Assembly: GCA_003481005.1 (NCBI GenBank)
Contig: QUKC01000003.1
Span: 167,466-231,465, forward strand
Direction: 5' to 3'
DNA length: 64,000 bases
Origin: Firmicutes bacterium TM09-10
Lineage (GTDB): Bacteria > Bacillota > Clostridia > Lachnospirales > Lachnospiraceae
This document shows positions 8,612 to 17,358 of this stretch, one piece after another. The notes beneath the pieces were generated by a model. The model searched no databases, was not told the origin of the DNA, and saw only the letters and a program-made list of their open reading frames with translations. The position numbers and the translations under genes are program-made. Each line of letters opens with the position of its first letter. Within the stretch, counting starts at the first letter, position 1.

Positions 8612-9493
8612 ATGACCTTTTTATCACACCTGATCAACGGCATCAGTCTTGGAAGCGTATACGCGATCATCGCACTGGGATACACAATGGTATACGGTAT
8701 CGCCAAGATGCTGAACTTTGCCCACGGAGACGTCATCATGGTGGGCGCATATATTTCCTTCTGTACCACCAGTTATCTCGGACTTTCTCCGCTGGTATCT
8801 GTCCTTTTTTCCATCATCGTCTGCACGGTTCTCGGCATCGTTGTAGAACGTCTGGCATACAAGCCCCTGCGTCAGGCTCCTTCCCTCGCAGTTCTGATCA
8901 CTGCCATCGGCGTTTCCTATTTTCTGCAGAATGCCGCCCTGCTGATCTGGGGCTCCAGCCCGAAAACCTTTTCTTCCGTAACCGGAAGCTGGACCTTAAA
9001 GCTTTTTGACGGACAGCTGATCGTTTCCGGCGTCACGATCGTTACGATCCTTGCCTGTATCCTGATCATGATCTGTCTGACTCTTTTCACCAACAAGACA
9101 AAAACGGGAACGGCGATGCGGACAGTTTCTGAAGATAAGGCCGCTGCAGGTCTGATGGGTATCAATGTCAATACAACCATTTCCCTGACCTTTGCCATCG
9201 GCTCCGGTCTGGCGGCCATCGCAGGTGTATTGCTCTGCTCCGCCTATCCGACTCTGATGCCCACCACAGGCTCCATGCCCGGTATCAAAGCATTTACTGC
9301 AGCTGTATTTGGCGGCATCGGCTCCATTCCCGGCGCAATGATCGGCGGTATCCTGCTCGGCATTATTGAGATCTTTTCCAAAGCCTACATTTCCACACAG
9401 CTGTCCGATGCGATCGTATTTGCGGTTCTGATCCTGGTCCTGATTGTAAAGCCGGATGGTCTGCTGGGCAAACACGTCAGCGAGAAAGTATGA
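8612..9493 (+). CDS. livH: Liv-type ABC transporter permease (LivH-like)
   Basis: 293-aa inner membrane permease with about eight hydrophobic segments. The N-terminus LINGISLGSVYAIIALGYTM-VYG and the motif MLNFAHGDVIMVGAY are diagnostic of LivH. The cytoplasmic coupling region TGTAMRTVSEDKAAAGLMGI and the closing FGGIGSIPGAMIGGILLGI also match. Preceded by GAGG and followed 9 bp later by the second permease gene, with which it forms the membrane channel. Confidence 0.93.
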   Translation: MTFLSHLINGISLGSVYAIIALGYTMVYGIAKMLNFAHGDVIMVGAYISFCTTSYLGLSPLVSVLFSIIVCTVLGIVVERLAYKPLRQAPSLAVLITAIGVSYFLQNAALLIWGSSPKTFSSVTGSWTLKLFDGQLIVSGVTIVTILACILIMICLTLFTNKTKTGTAMRTVSEDKAAAGLMGINVNTTISLTFAIGSGLAAIAGVLLCSAYPTLMPTTGSMPGIKAFTAAVFGGIGSIPGAMIGGILLGIIEIFSKAYISTQLSDAIVFAVLILVLIVKPDGLLGKHVSEKV

Positions 9494-9502
9494 GGTAGCA
9501 GC

Positions 9503-10579
9503 ATGAACAAACTCAAACCTATTCTGTCAGCCAGAAAAGACTGCACAATTTCCTATACGATCGTCATTCTCGCCTTTATCCTGATCCAGACCATGATCGC
9601 AACCGGAAACATCACCTCTTCCTTAAAGGGACAGCTGGTTCCGATCTGTGCCTACATCGTCATGGCGATCTCCTTAAATCTTACCGTCGGCATTTTAGGC
9701 GAGCTTTCTTTAGGGCATGCCGGCTTTATGTCGGTCGGCGCTTTTACCGGCATCGTGGTTTCCGCCTCCCTTGCCGCTGCAATTCCGAACGGCCCTCTGC
9801 GCCTTGCCATTTCCATGATCGTCGGCGGCCTTTTTGCCGGAATTACAGGACTCATCGTCGGCATCCCCGTACTTCGTTTAAAGGGTGACTATCTTGCCAT
9901 CGTTACCCTTGCATTCGGTGAAATTATCAAGAATATTATCAACGTGCTCTATATCGGTCTGGATGAAAAAGGACTGCACTTCAGCCTTCTGGAACAGCAT
10001 TTTACCCTTGCAGAGGGCGGTTCCATGATCATCAACGGCCCCATGGGTGTCGGAGGTGTCCAGAAGCTTTCCACCTTTTCTTCCGGCGTTGTCCTGATCC
10101 TGATCACGCTGTTTTTAGTCCTGAACCTGATTCACAGCCGTACCGGCCGTGCCATCATGGCTGTCCGCGACAACAAGATTGCCGCAGAGAGCATCGGACT
10201 TTCTGTAACCCGCTATAAGCTGCTGGCATTCGTGATCTCCGCCGTTTTTGCAGGTATGGCAGGCACCCTTTACGCCATGAATTTCTCTACCGTCACCGCA
10301 TCCAAATTTGACTTTAATACCTCGATCCTCATTCTGGTATTCGTCGTTCTGGGCGGTCTTGGAAATATCTGGGGCTCCATCATCGCCGCTACACTTTTAA
10401 CCGTGCTTCCTGAGCTTCTGCGCTCCATGAACGACTACCGGATGCTCATCTATGCGATCCTGCTGATCGTTATGATGATCTTCAACAATTCCGGTGCAAA
10501 GAAGCGTCTGACAGAATATTTCAGCGCACAAAAGGAAAAACGGACTGCGAAAAAAACAGCCGGAAAGGGGGCAAACTGA
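9503..10579 (+). CDS. livM: Liv-type ABC transporter permease (LivM-like)
   Basis: 358-aa membrane permease, partner of LivH. Typical motifs: MAISLNLTVGILGELSLGHAG-FM, VLRLKGDYLAIVTLAFGEII, and the coupling helix RTGRAIMAVRDNKIAAESIG. The C-terminus ends in a Lys-rich cytoplasmic tail. It ends one base before the ATG of the first ATPase gene, indicating tight translational linkage. Confidence 0.93.
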   Translation: MNKLKPILSARKDCTISYTIVILAFILIQTMIATGNITSSLKGQLVPICAYIVMAISLNLTVGILGELSLGHAGFMSVGAFTGIVVSASLAAAIPNGPLRLAISMIVGGLFAGITGLIVGIPVLRLKGDYLAIVTLAFGEIIKNIINVLYIGLDEKGLHFSLLEQHFTLAEGGSMIINGPMGVGGVQKLSTFSSGVVLILITLFLVLNLIHSRTGRAIMAVRDNKIAAESIGLSVTRYKLLAFVISAVFAGMAGTLYAMNFSTVTASKFDFNTSILILVFVVLGGLGNIWGSIIAATLLTVLPELLRSMNDYRMLIYAILLIVMMIFNNSGAKKRLTEYFSAQKEKRTAKKTAGKGAN

Positions 10580-10580
10580 T

Positions 10581-11339
10581 ATGGCAACTCTCGAAGTAAC
10601 CGGACTCGGTATTTCCTTCGGCGGTCTGCGGGCCGTTGATGATCTTACCATGTCCATCGAAAAAGGCGGCCTGGTGGGCCTGATCGGACCCAACGGTGCC
10701 GGCAAAACCACCGTCTTCAACATGCTGACCGGCGTTTACCGCCCCACAGACGGCGGCATTCGCTTAAACGGTGAGAATCTGATCGGCAAAAAGCCTTACG
10801 AGATCAACCGCATGGGCGTTGCCCGCACCTTCCAGAACATCCGACTGTTCCCGCAGCAGAGTGTTCTGGACAACGTTATGACCGGCTTAAACAATCAGGT
10901 GCAGTATTCCCTTGCAGAAAGTCTTTTGCATGTGGGAAGCTACCACAAAAAGGAAAAAGAAATGACCGAGCGTTCCATGGAGATCCTGCGAGTCTTCGGG
11001 CTGGAAGGTTCTGCCCAGACGCTGGCATCCAATCTGCCCTATGGCAAACAGCGTAAACTGGAAATTGCCCGTGCGCTTGCAACCAAACCGGAACTTCTGC
11101 TTCTGGATGAGCCGGCCGCCGGCATGAACCCCAACGAAACCGGAGAGCTGATGGATACGATCCGTCTGGTGCGCAAGGAGTATCAGGTTACCATCCTTTT
11201 GATCGAGCATGACATGAAGCTGGTACAGGGTATCTGTGAATACCTCTATGTCCTGAATTTCGGTCGTCTGCTGGCAGAAGGCACTCCTGATAAGGTTTTA
11301 AACGATCCTGCCGTTGTCAAAGCATATCTGGGCGATTAA
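10581..11339 (+). CDS. livG: Liv-type ABC transporter ATP-binding protein (LivG-like)
   Basis: 252-aa cytoplasmic ATPase. Walker A GPNGAGKTT at about residues 34-42, Q-loop within RTFQNIRLFPQQSVLDNVM, the LivG-type signature LPYGKQRKLEIARAL (YGKQR in place of the usual SGGQ), Walker B LLLLDEPAAGMNP, and H-loop LLIEHDMKLV. Forms the heterodimeric motor with the next gene product and energises the LivH/LivM channel. Confidence 0.94.
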   Translation: MATLEVTGLGISFGGLRAVDDLTMSIEKGGLVGLIGPNGAGKTTVFNMLTGVYRPTDGGIRLNGENLIGKKPYEINRMGVARTFQNIRLFPQQSVLDNVMTGLNNQVQYSLAESLLHVGSYHKKEKEMTERSMEILRVFGLEGSAQTLASNLPYGKQRKLEIARALATKPELLLLDEPAAGMNPNETGELMDTIRLVRKEYQVTILLIEHDMKLVQGICEYLYVLNFGRLLAEGTPDKVLNDPAVVKAYLGD

Positions 11340-11353
11340 AGGAGGCTTCTTTC

Positions 11354-12064
11354 ATGGCAATGCTCACTGTAGAAAATATCAATGTATATTACGGCGTGAT
11401 CCACGCCCTTAAAGACATCTCCTTTCAGGTAAACGAAGGCGAGATCGTCGCACTGATCGGCGCAAACGGTGCCGGCAAAACCACCACCCTGCAGACTGTC
11501 AGCGGCATGCTGAGCGCAAAGTCCGGTTCGATCCGATTTCAGGATCAGGAGATTTCCAGAATGCCGGAGCACAAAATCGTGAAGCAGGGAATTTCCCACG
11601 TCCCCGAAGGACGCCGGATGTTCTCCAATCTGACGGTTTTGGAAAACCTGAAAATGGGCGCTTACACCAGAAAAGACAAGCAGGAAATCAATAATTCCCT
11701 GGAAATGGTTTATGAGCGGTTTCCCCGCTTAAAGGAACGTACCCGCCAGCTGGCAGGAACTCTTTCCGGCGGTGAACAACAGATGCTTGCAATGGGACGC
11801 GCGCTGATGGCAAATCCCCGCATCCTGCTGTTGGACGAGCCCTCCATGGGTCTGTCCCCGCTTCTGGTTTCTGAAATTTTTGATATCATTCAGGAGATCA
11901 ACAAACAGGGCGTTACCATCCTTTTGGTAGAACAGAACGCAAAAAAAGCGCTTTCCATCGCAAACCGCGCCTATGTCCTCGAAACAGGACGCATCGTAAA
12001 GGAAGATGATGCACAGGCTCTTTTACATGATGAAGCGATCAAGAAAGCTTATCTCGGCGAATAA
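11354..12064 (+). CDS. livF: Liv-type ABC transporter ATP-binding protein (LivF-like)
   Basis: 236-aa ATPase: Walker A GANGAGKTT, signature LSGGEQQMLAMGRALM, Walker B ILLLDEPSMGLSP, H-loop as LLVEQNAKKAL (the Gln/Asn variant seen in LivF). The HVPEGRRMFSNLTVLENL segment is typical of LivF. AAAGGAGG lies upstream of the ATG. It is 14 bp after livG and is the last transporter component. Confidence 0.94.
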   Translation: MAMLTVENINVYYGVIHALKDISFQVNEGEIVALIGANGAGKTTTLQTVSGMLSAKSGSIRFQDQEISRMPEHKIVKQGISHVPEGRRMFSNLTVLENLKMGAYTRKDKQEINNSLEMVYERFPRLKERTRQLAGTLSGGEQQMLAMGRALMANPRILLLDEPSMGLSPLLVSEIFDIIQEINKQGVTILLVEQNAKKALSIANRAYVLETGRIVKEDDAQALLHDEAIKKAYLGE

Positions 12065-12077
12065 GGGGGAAACAATT

Positions 12078-12710
12078 ATGTCAAACACAGTAATTACCAT
12101 CGCCCGTCAGTACGGCAGCGGCGGACGTACCGTCGGCAAAATGCTGGCAAAGCGTCTGGACATTCCCTGCTACGACAGGGAGATTATTTCGCTCGCTTCC
12201 GAAGAAAGCGGCATTCATCCCACTCTGTTCCAGGATGAGAAAAAAAAGCACGGCTCTCTGCGTGCGTTCCTTACCGGCGGCTTCAAAAATGCCTCCCCGC
12301 TTTCCCCGGAAAGCGCAGGTTTTACAAAGGATGACAACCTTTTTCGCTATCAGGCAAAAATCATCCGCCAGCTCGCAGAGGAAAGCTCCTGCATTATCAT
12401 CGGACGCTGCGCCGACCATATCCTTGCAGATGTTCCAGGCGTTGTCCGTGTCTTTGTCCACGCACCCGAAGATTTTTGTCTGCAGGAAGCAATGAAGGTC
12501 AACAGTCTTTCTGTTTCTGAGGTTCAGAAGCTCATCGCTCAGACCGACGAATACCGTGCCCACTACTACAAGTATTACACCGGCCAGGAATGGAAAAACG
12601 CCCAGAATTACGATCTGTCCCTGGACAGCTCCCGTCTCGGCTTTGAGGGCACAGTAGAGGCGATACTTTCCTATATCGAAGTACGTAAAAAGTTCGACAA
12701 AACTATGTAG
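12078..12710 (+). CDS. Cytidylate-kinase-like protein (Cytidylate_kin2 type)
   Basis: 210-aa P-loop kinase-like protein. The N-terminus ITIARQYGSGGRTVGKMLAK is the family's variant P-loop, followed by IPCYDREIISLAS and SCIIIGRCADHIL. Members are related to CMP kinase but their substrates are largely unknown. Start set at ATG 12078 with AGGGGG upstream. It sits 13 bp after livF and before a strong terminator, so it belongs to the transporter transcript, an unexplained pairing. A genuine cmk role is less likely because the family differs from Cmk. Confidence 0.8.
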   Translation: MSNTVITIARQYGSGGRTVGKMLAKRLDIPCYDREIISLASEESGIHPTLFQDEKKKHGSLRAFLTGGFKNASPLSPESAGFTKDDNLFRYQAKIIRQLAEESSCIIIGRCADHILADVPGVVRVFVHAPEDFCLQEAMKVNSLSVSEVQKLIAQTDEYRAHYYKYYTGQEWKNAQNYDLSLDSSRLGFEGTVEAILSYIEVRKKFDKTM

Positions 12711-12720
12711 ATACGATAAA

Positions 12721-12771
12721 AAATTCCCGGCAGTCTGGCTCCTTTTCGGAACCGGGCTGCCGGGAATTTTT
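12721..12771. terminator. Bidirectional terminator between liv operon and spoIIQ
   Basis: Thirteen-bp stem AAATTCCCGGCAG (12721-12733) / CTGCCGGGAATTT (12757-12769), flanked by A and T runs on both sides. It serves the rightward liv operon and overlaps the stop of the convergent spoIIQ gene. Confidence 0.9.
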
Positions 12772-13795
12772 ATCCCAGATAATCCAGCGGATTGACCGCT
12801 TCCCCGTCCTTTGTCAGTTTAAAATAAACATTGGAGCCCTCTACCGAGTAATATTTTGTCGGCTCCGCCACATGTCCGATCACCGCGCCGGTTTCCACAT
12901 AGTCTCCCTCTTCCACAGTCACTTCCTGCAGCTGTCCATAGGTCAGCTCGTATCCACCTCCAAGACGCATCACAACAGTCTGTCCGGTCTGCGCATCCTC
13001 ATACACAGATTCCACAATTCCATCTGCTGCGCATGCCACGCCTGTTCCTTCTGCTGCGCCGATTACAATCGACGGATTATATTTGTACTGCTGCAGCGTC
13101 GGAAAATAAATTGTCTTGTCCATGCTGTAATTTAGCAGAACGTTGCCTGCAATCGGCCATGCCAGCTTACTGGTTTCGCCAAAGGACAGCTGGCTCTCCT
13201 GCACTGCGATATTCGCAGACGCTGCAAGCGCCTCGTCCTGATTGTCGGCTGCATCCTGACTCGCGGTTGTTCCGTTCGCTTTTTTGTCAGCGTCTGCCGC
13301 ATTCGCCTGACCGCCGCCGGATGCCAGTTCACCGTCTGCCAGTTCGCTCGAACTTCCGTCGCTGTTGTACGCTTCGTTTCGGTACTCTGCATAGCCGATG
13401 TTGCGATCTTTGGGCTCCTCCATCGGCTGACTTCCCGTTTCCTGTTCTCCGGCTGCTCCTGTGTTCGATTCCCCGCCTGTTTTTGCAGGCGCACTCAGAT
13501 CTTTATCCTTCTGCGCATAATAGGGGTCATAATCCAGCTCCCCACTGTCTTTATCGCTGCCGGTCACATTCTGCGCAGACGGATTCTGTGCCTGGGACAC
13601 CGGACTTTGCGTCTCCTTCTCCAATTTGGAGAAATCTACAATATGCTGCTCTTCCTCCTGGCTTTTCTGATGATTGCGGTACACAGAAATGCCCGTCACT
13701 GTCATCGCCGCCAGTACCAGAACGACCGAAGCTGTCATGATCGCTTTTTCTCTGCGGTATGCGCTGTTTTTTCCGCCTGTTCTTTTTCTTCTCAT
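12770..13795 (-). CDS. spoIIQ: SpoIIQ-like M23/LytM-domain protein with degenerate metal site
   Basis: 341 aa. One N-terminal transmembrane helix (AIMTASVVLVLAAMTVTGIS), a long low-complexity acidic linker rich in Gln/Asn/Gly (about 60-200), then a C-terminal LytM (M23) domain. By position directly after spoIID this is SpoIIQ, the forespore half of the engulfment channel with SpoIIIAH. The Zn motif is lost: the family H-x-G-x-D appears as YNPSIVIGAAEG and the H-x-H as NVYFKL, so it should be structural, not hydrolytic. Start set at ATG 13795 (AAAGGA upstream); alternative ATG at 13804. Confidence 0.88.
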   Translation of the reverse strand: MRRKRTGGKNSAYRREKAIMTASVVLVLAAMTVTGISVYRNHQKSQEEEQHIVDFSKLEKETQSPVSQAQNPSAQNVTGSDKDSGELDYDPYYAQKDKDLSAPAKTGGESNTGAAGEQETGSQPMEEPKDRNIGYAEYRNEAYNSDGSSSELADGELASGGGQANAADADKKANGTTASQDAADNQDEALAASANIAVQESQLSFGETSKLAWPIAGNVLLNYSMDKTIYFPTLQQYKYNPSIVIGAAEGTGVACAADGIVESVYEDAQTGQTVVMRLGGGYELTYGQLQEVTVEEGDYVETGAVIGHVAEPTKYYSVEGSNVYFKLTKDGEAVNPLDYLG

Positions 13796-13854
13796 CACGC
13801 TCATCCTTTCCTGTTTCCTGTGTTCAGGCTTAGTTTGAGCGCAATTCAACCGTT

Positions 13855-14892
13855 TTATTCCGTTTTTTTCAAAAGTCCCGGGAAAAACAGCTCCAAAATT
13901 TCTTCTGCGGAAGCTCCCTGCTTCGCAAGCGCATTGGCATAATATTGATCCAATCCGATCCCGTGCCCGATTCCCTTTGTCGTAATCACCATTTTCCCGC
14001 CCTGCTCTTCCAGGAAAAAACACGACGACGGAAGCTCAAACAGCTGCCGAAACCGTTCTCCCTCTATGGATGATCGTCCCGCGCGGACATTTAATACGTA
14101 TCCGGCGCTGTCCCGCGTCAGTACAAGCTTTGGGGCATCCTTTTCCACTGATACGCCTTCTGCCTCCAGCATCCCGAAAAACCGTTCTGTTTTCATGCTC
14201 TTTTCCTGTAAAAAATCTTCTGCAGCCTCATCTACCGGACAGACGATGCTTTTGCACCAGTCCGACTCCTGTCCGAAAAGCTCTGTCCCGCTCCTTGTCC
14301 GCCCTGCGCTCAGGCGAAAAAACGGCGCGCTGACAGCCGCTCCCTGCCATTCGAGAACATAGCCCGAAGAAGCGCGCACCGCCTCCCTGCAGCGCTCCTC
14401 CAACACGTCTGCCTGCTCGCCCCACAGACGCTTGCGCTGCGCCTTGTCCAGATACGAAAAACCGCTATTACTGTCGATAATCCGCGGCTCAACAGCGCTC
14501 ACACTACTTTGAGAGATGCTCTCCTGCGCTGCTCCGGTCATGCCATTCTCCAACACGGCCTCCTCCAGATGCCCTCCCGCGACACAGCTGCTGCGCAGAA
14601 TCACCGCCTGGGCTTTGAGCGCTTCCGGTTCATATTCTGCAGGAATCACCGCCGCCAGCGCGCCGATCAGAAACGCTTCCTCCGTCATCGTTCGGACGTC
14701 GCTTCCACTTTGCATCCGGACTGTCCTGCCGGATACGGGCACAATGGTTTCCACCGTTTTTTCCTGCCCTGCCCGCACTACACTGCTGCAGGTATACGGC
14801 AGCAGAAAGAAAAAAAGAAGAACCGCAAAAAAGTCCTTTTGACGGCTCTTTCCTACGGTTCTGTTTGCTCTTTTTTCCATTGTTTCCTGCAT
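13855..14892 (-). CDS. spoIID: Stage II sporulation protein D
   Basis: About 345 aa. N-terminal membrane anchor (FFAVLLFFFLLPYTCSSVV), then the SpoIID domain: EEAFLIGALAAVIPAEYEPE with the catalytic-type Glu followed by ALKAQAVILRSS, and the C-terminal KGIGHGIGLDQYYANALAKQ. SpoIID is a lytic transglycosylase acting in the engulfment machinery in the mother cell. GGAGGG lies 6 nt before ATG 14892 (a second ATG is at 14895). A sigmaE-like promoter is at 14932-14960 and spoIIQ follows 59 bp downstream. Confidence 0.93.
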   Translation of the reverse strand: MQETMEKRANRTVGKSRQKDFFAVLLFFFLLPYTCSSVVRAGQEKTVETIVPVSGRTVRMQSGSDVRTMTEEAFLIGALAAVIPAEYEPEALKAQAVILRSSCVAGGHLEEAVLENGMTGAAQESISQSSVSAVEPRIIDSNSGFSYLDKAQRKRLWGEQADVLEERCREAVRASSGYVLEWQGAAVSAPFFRLSAGRTRSGTELFGQESDWCKSIVCPVDEAAEDFLQEKSMKTERFFGMLEAEGVSVEKDAPKLVLTRDSAGYVLNVRAGRSSIEGERFRQLFELPSSCFFLEEQGGKMVITTKGIGHGIGLDQYYANALAKQGASAEEILELFFPGLLKKTE

Positions 14893-14931
14893 CATGAACC
14901 CTCCGCTGCTGCCGATATTTTCCTATACGGC

Positions 14932-14960
14932 AGTCTATGCAAAGACGCACGCTTCTATGC
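14932..14960 (-). promoter_or_regulatory. SigmaE-type promoter of spoIID
   Basis: Minus-strand -35 GCATAGAA (14960-14953), 13-nt spacer, -10 CATAGACT (14939-14932), matching the CATAnAnT form of mother-cell sigmaE promoters. Known spoIID genes are sigmaE-dependent. Confidence 0.65.
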
Positions 14961-14977
14961 AGAAAGCTTCCCGCGTA

Positions 14978-17272
14978 TTATTTCTCCACGCGGTTATAGT
15001 TAATCAGACATCCTTTCAGGATGATCTGGCGCTCTTCATCGGTCAGCTCACCGAGGGTTACGGTAAACGGCTTCAAGCCGTTTGCATCTACCACATATCC
15101 TGTAATTTCTGCAGCCTTTTCCTCTACCGCCTTGCGGATGCCGGGGAAGAAGAGGTAATCATGGTTGGTAAACGGAAGATCTCCGTCCGGAATGACGAAC
15201 GGAAGCATGCCCCAGTTGATCAGATTGGAACGATACCGTTTGGTCGCATATTCGTTTGCAATATTTGCCCAACCGCCCAGCACCTTCTGGCAGCTTGCAG
15301 CCTGCTCTCTCGCAGAACCATCTCCGGGCTTTACTGCGAAAATCGTGGAACCGAACCCGATGTTGTCGTTTGCAGCCTGCGGGAACTGCACATGGATTTC
15401 ATCCATAATTTCTGCCAGCTCCGGTTTTACAGTCACTGGATCCTTGCCATCCATCAAAGCTTCCTGCGCCTTGTGGATTTCCTTTGCCAGTCCGACATAG
15501 GCAGGATCCTTGCGGGACAGGGTAAACTCTGCCAGTCCAAGAGGATTGGAGCGGTAAGAGCTTGTCTCTCCGGACGGAATCAGCTCGTCTGTCGTCGTAA
15601 CCGGATCGTGAATCTCGGAAACGACCTGCAGCACCAGATTTTCCGGAAGCGCGCACATCGTCGGCCAGTCCTTGATATTAGGACCGAAATGGATTTCCAC
15701 AGAGGGATCTGCCACACCATGGGAATCAAATACGCGATTCTGATAAATCTTCGAATCAAAATGATACTGATATTTGCCGATGGGTCCGTCGAATTCAGTC
15801 GCCGCTGTCAGGCGTCCCTGATTTGCCGCAGTCGCCGCAATCGAACGGGCATCCATCAGAGCTACCGAAGCAATCTGGCCGTTCTGCAGCTTGGAGCCTT
15901 CGCGGTTCGGGAAGTTTCTTGTAGAATGACGGATCGAGAATGCATTGTTTGCAGGCGTATCGCCGGCGCCGAAGCAAGGACCGCAGAACGCAGTCTTCAT
16001 AACAGCTCCCGTTTCCAGAATCGTCGCCGCACAGCCATTTTTAATCAGTTCCATATAAATCGGCATGGAAGCCGGATACACACTCAATGTAAACTCCTGA
16101 TTTCCGATATAGCTGCCCTTTAAAATGTCCGCGGCCGCACAGATATTTTCAAAGCCGCCGCCTGCGCAGCCTGCAATGATTCCCTGATCCACATAAAATC
16201 TGCCGTCACGCACTTTATCCTTCAAGCTGTAAGGTACCGCATTATCCAGACTGACTGCAGCCTTTTTCTCTACATCTGCAAGGATATCCGTCAGGTTCGC
16301 ATTCAGCTCTTCAATCGTATAGGTATTGCTCGGATGGAACGGCATTGCGATCATCGGCTTTACCTTTGATAAATCAACCTCAATCAGGCCGTCATAGTAC
16401 GCCGTCTGTCCGGGTGCCAGCTCTTTATACTCTGCCTCTCTTCCGTGAATTTCATAAAATTCGCGGATCTGGTCATCTGTCTGCCAGATAGAAGAAAGAC
16501 ATGTTGTCTCTGTCGTCATAACGTCGATGCCGATTCTGAAATCCGCACTTAAATTTGCAACGCCGGGGCCAACGAACTCCATCACTTTATTTTTTACATA
16601 ACCGTTTGCAAAAACAGCGCCGATAATCGCCAGCGCAACGTCCTGCGGACCAACGCCTTTTTCCGGCTTGCCGGTCAGATAAACGCCGACAACCTCCGGC
16701 ATACGGATATCATAGGTCTGGTTCAACAGCTGCTTTACCAGCTCCGGACCGCCCTCGCCCATCGCCATCGTTCCCAGCGCACCATAGCGGGTGTGAGAAT
16801 CAGAGCCAAGGATCATCTTGCCGCCGCCTGCGAGCATTTCTCTTGCAAACTGGTGGATAACCGCCTGATGAGGAGGTACATAAACGCCGCCGTATTTTTT
16901 TGCACAAGTCAATCCGAATAAATGATCATCCTCATTGATCGTTCCGCCCACCGCACACAGGGAGTTGTGGCAGTTGGTCAGAACATAAGGAATCGGGAAC
17001 TTCGTCAACCCCGATGCGCGCGCGGTCTGAATAATTCCGACAAAGGTAATATCATGGCTTGTCAGCTTATCAAATTTAATTTTCAGCTTTTCCATGTTGC
17101 CGGAAGTATTGTGATTCTCTAAAATTCCGTACGCAATGGTCTGCTTCTTTGCTTCTTCTTTGGATACTGTCCGTCCGGTCTTTGCCGCAAGCTCTGCCTG
17201 CGCCTTGGGACCGTCCGCTATGATTTCAGCGCCGTTTACCAGCCAGGCGCCGCCGTTTGTCAATGTAACCAT
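14978..17272 (-). CDS. Aconitase-superfamily hydratase (YbhJ-like)
   Basis: 764-aa predicted [4Fe-4S] hydro-lyase. Aconitase landmarks: [13 protein letters not shown], the cluster-ligand region [16 protein letters not shown] plus an upstream Cys in [11 protein letters not shown], the substrate-binding [14 protein letters not shown], and the swivel-domain region near [20 protein letters not shown]. Length and motif context resemble the E. coli YbhJ-type putative hydratases rather than citrate-cycle AcnA/AcnB or LeuC/LeuD. Start set at ATG 17272, with AGGAGG 5 nt upstream. Transcribed alone from a promoter embedded in the preceding gene's terminator. Substrate unknown. Confidence 0.82.
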   Translation of the reverse strand: MVTLTNGGAWLVNGAEIIADGPKAQAELAAKTGRTVSKEEAKKQTIAYGILENHNTSGNMEKLKIKFDKLTSHDITFVGIIQTARASGLTKFPIPYVLTNCHNSLCAVGGTINEDDHLFGLTCAKKYGGVYVPPHQAVIHQFAREMLAGGGKMILGSDSHTRYGALGTMAMGEGGPELVKQLLNQTYDIRMPEVVGVYLTGKPEKGVGPQDVALAIIGAVFANGYVKNKVMEFVGPGVANLSADFRIGIDVMTTETTCLSSIWQTDDQIREFYEIHGREAEYKELAPGQTAYYDGLIEVDLSKVKPMIAMPFHPSNTYTIEELNANLTDILADVEKKAAVSLDNAVPYSLKDKVRDGRFYVDQGIIAGCAGGGFENICAAADILKGSYIGNQEFTLSVYPASMPIYMELIKNGCAATILETGAVMKTAFCGPCFGAGDTPANNAFSIRHSTRNFPNREGSKLQNGQIASVALMDARSIAATAANQGRLTAATEFDGPIGKYQYHFDSKIYQNRVFDSHGVADPSVEIHFGPNIKDWPTMCALPENLVLQVVSEIHDPVTTTDELIPSGETSSYRSNPLGLAEFTLSRKDPAYVGLAKEIHKAQEALMDGKDPVTVKPELAEIMDEIHVQFPQAANDNIGFGSTIFAVKPGDGSAREQAASCQKVLGGWANIANEYATKRYRSNLINWGMLPFVIPDGDLPFTNHDYLFFPGIRKAVEEKAAEITGYVVDANGLKPFTVTLGELTDEERQIILKGCLINYNRVEK

Positions 17273-17306
17273 AGGAACCTCCTTTTTCACTTTGCTATAC
17301 TAAAGT

Positions 17307-17335
17307 AGTATAACGAAAAAAGGCTGCACTTGCAA
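17307..17335 (-). promoter_or_regulatory. Promoter of the aconitase-family gene
   Basis: Minus-strand TTGCAA (17335-17330), 17-nt spacer, TATACT (17312-17307). The -35 box lies in the loop of the upstream gene's terminator. Confidence 0.75.
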
Positions 17336-17342
17336 GCCTTTT
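17318..17342 (-). terminator. Terminator of the nahK-maturase operon
   Basis: Minus-strand stem AAAAGGCT / AGCCTTTT with a 9-nt loop, followed by T residues, 16 bp after the radical-SAM gene stop. Confidence 0.8.
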
Positions 17343-17358
17343 ATGTTTCCAGTATCAC

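Noticed and set aside
12770-14023. Longer SpoIIQ start upstream of 13795
   Set aside because: The extra residues would overlap the 3' end of spoIID and have no ribosome binding site.
14894-16123. Open frame of 409 codons antisense to the aconitase-family gene
   Set aside because: It shadows a conserved enzyme, has no family features and lacks translation signals.
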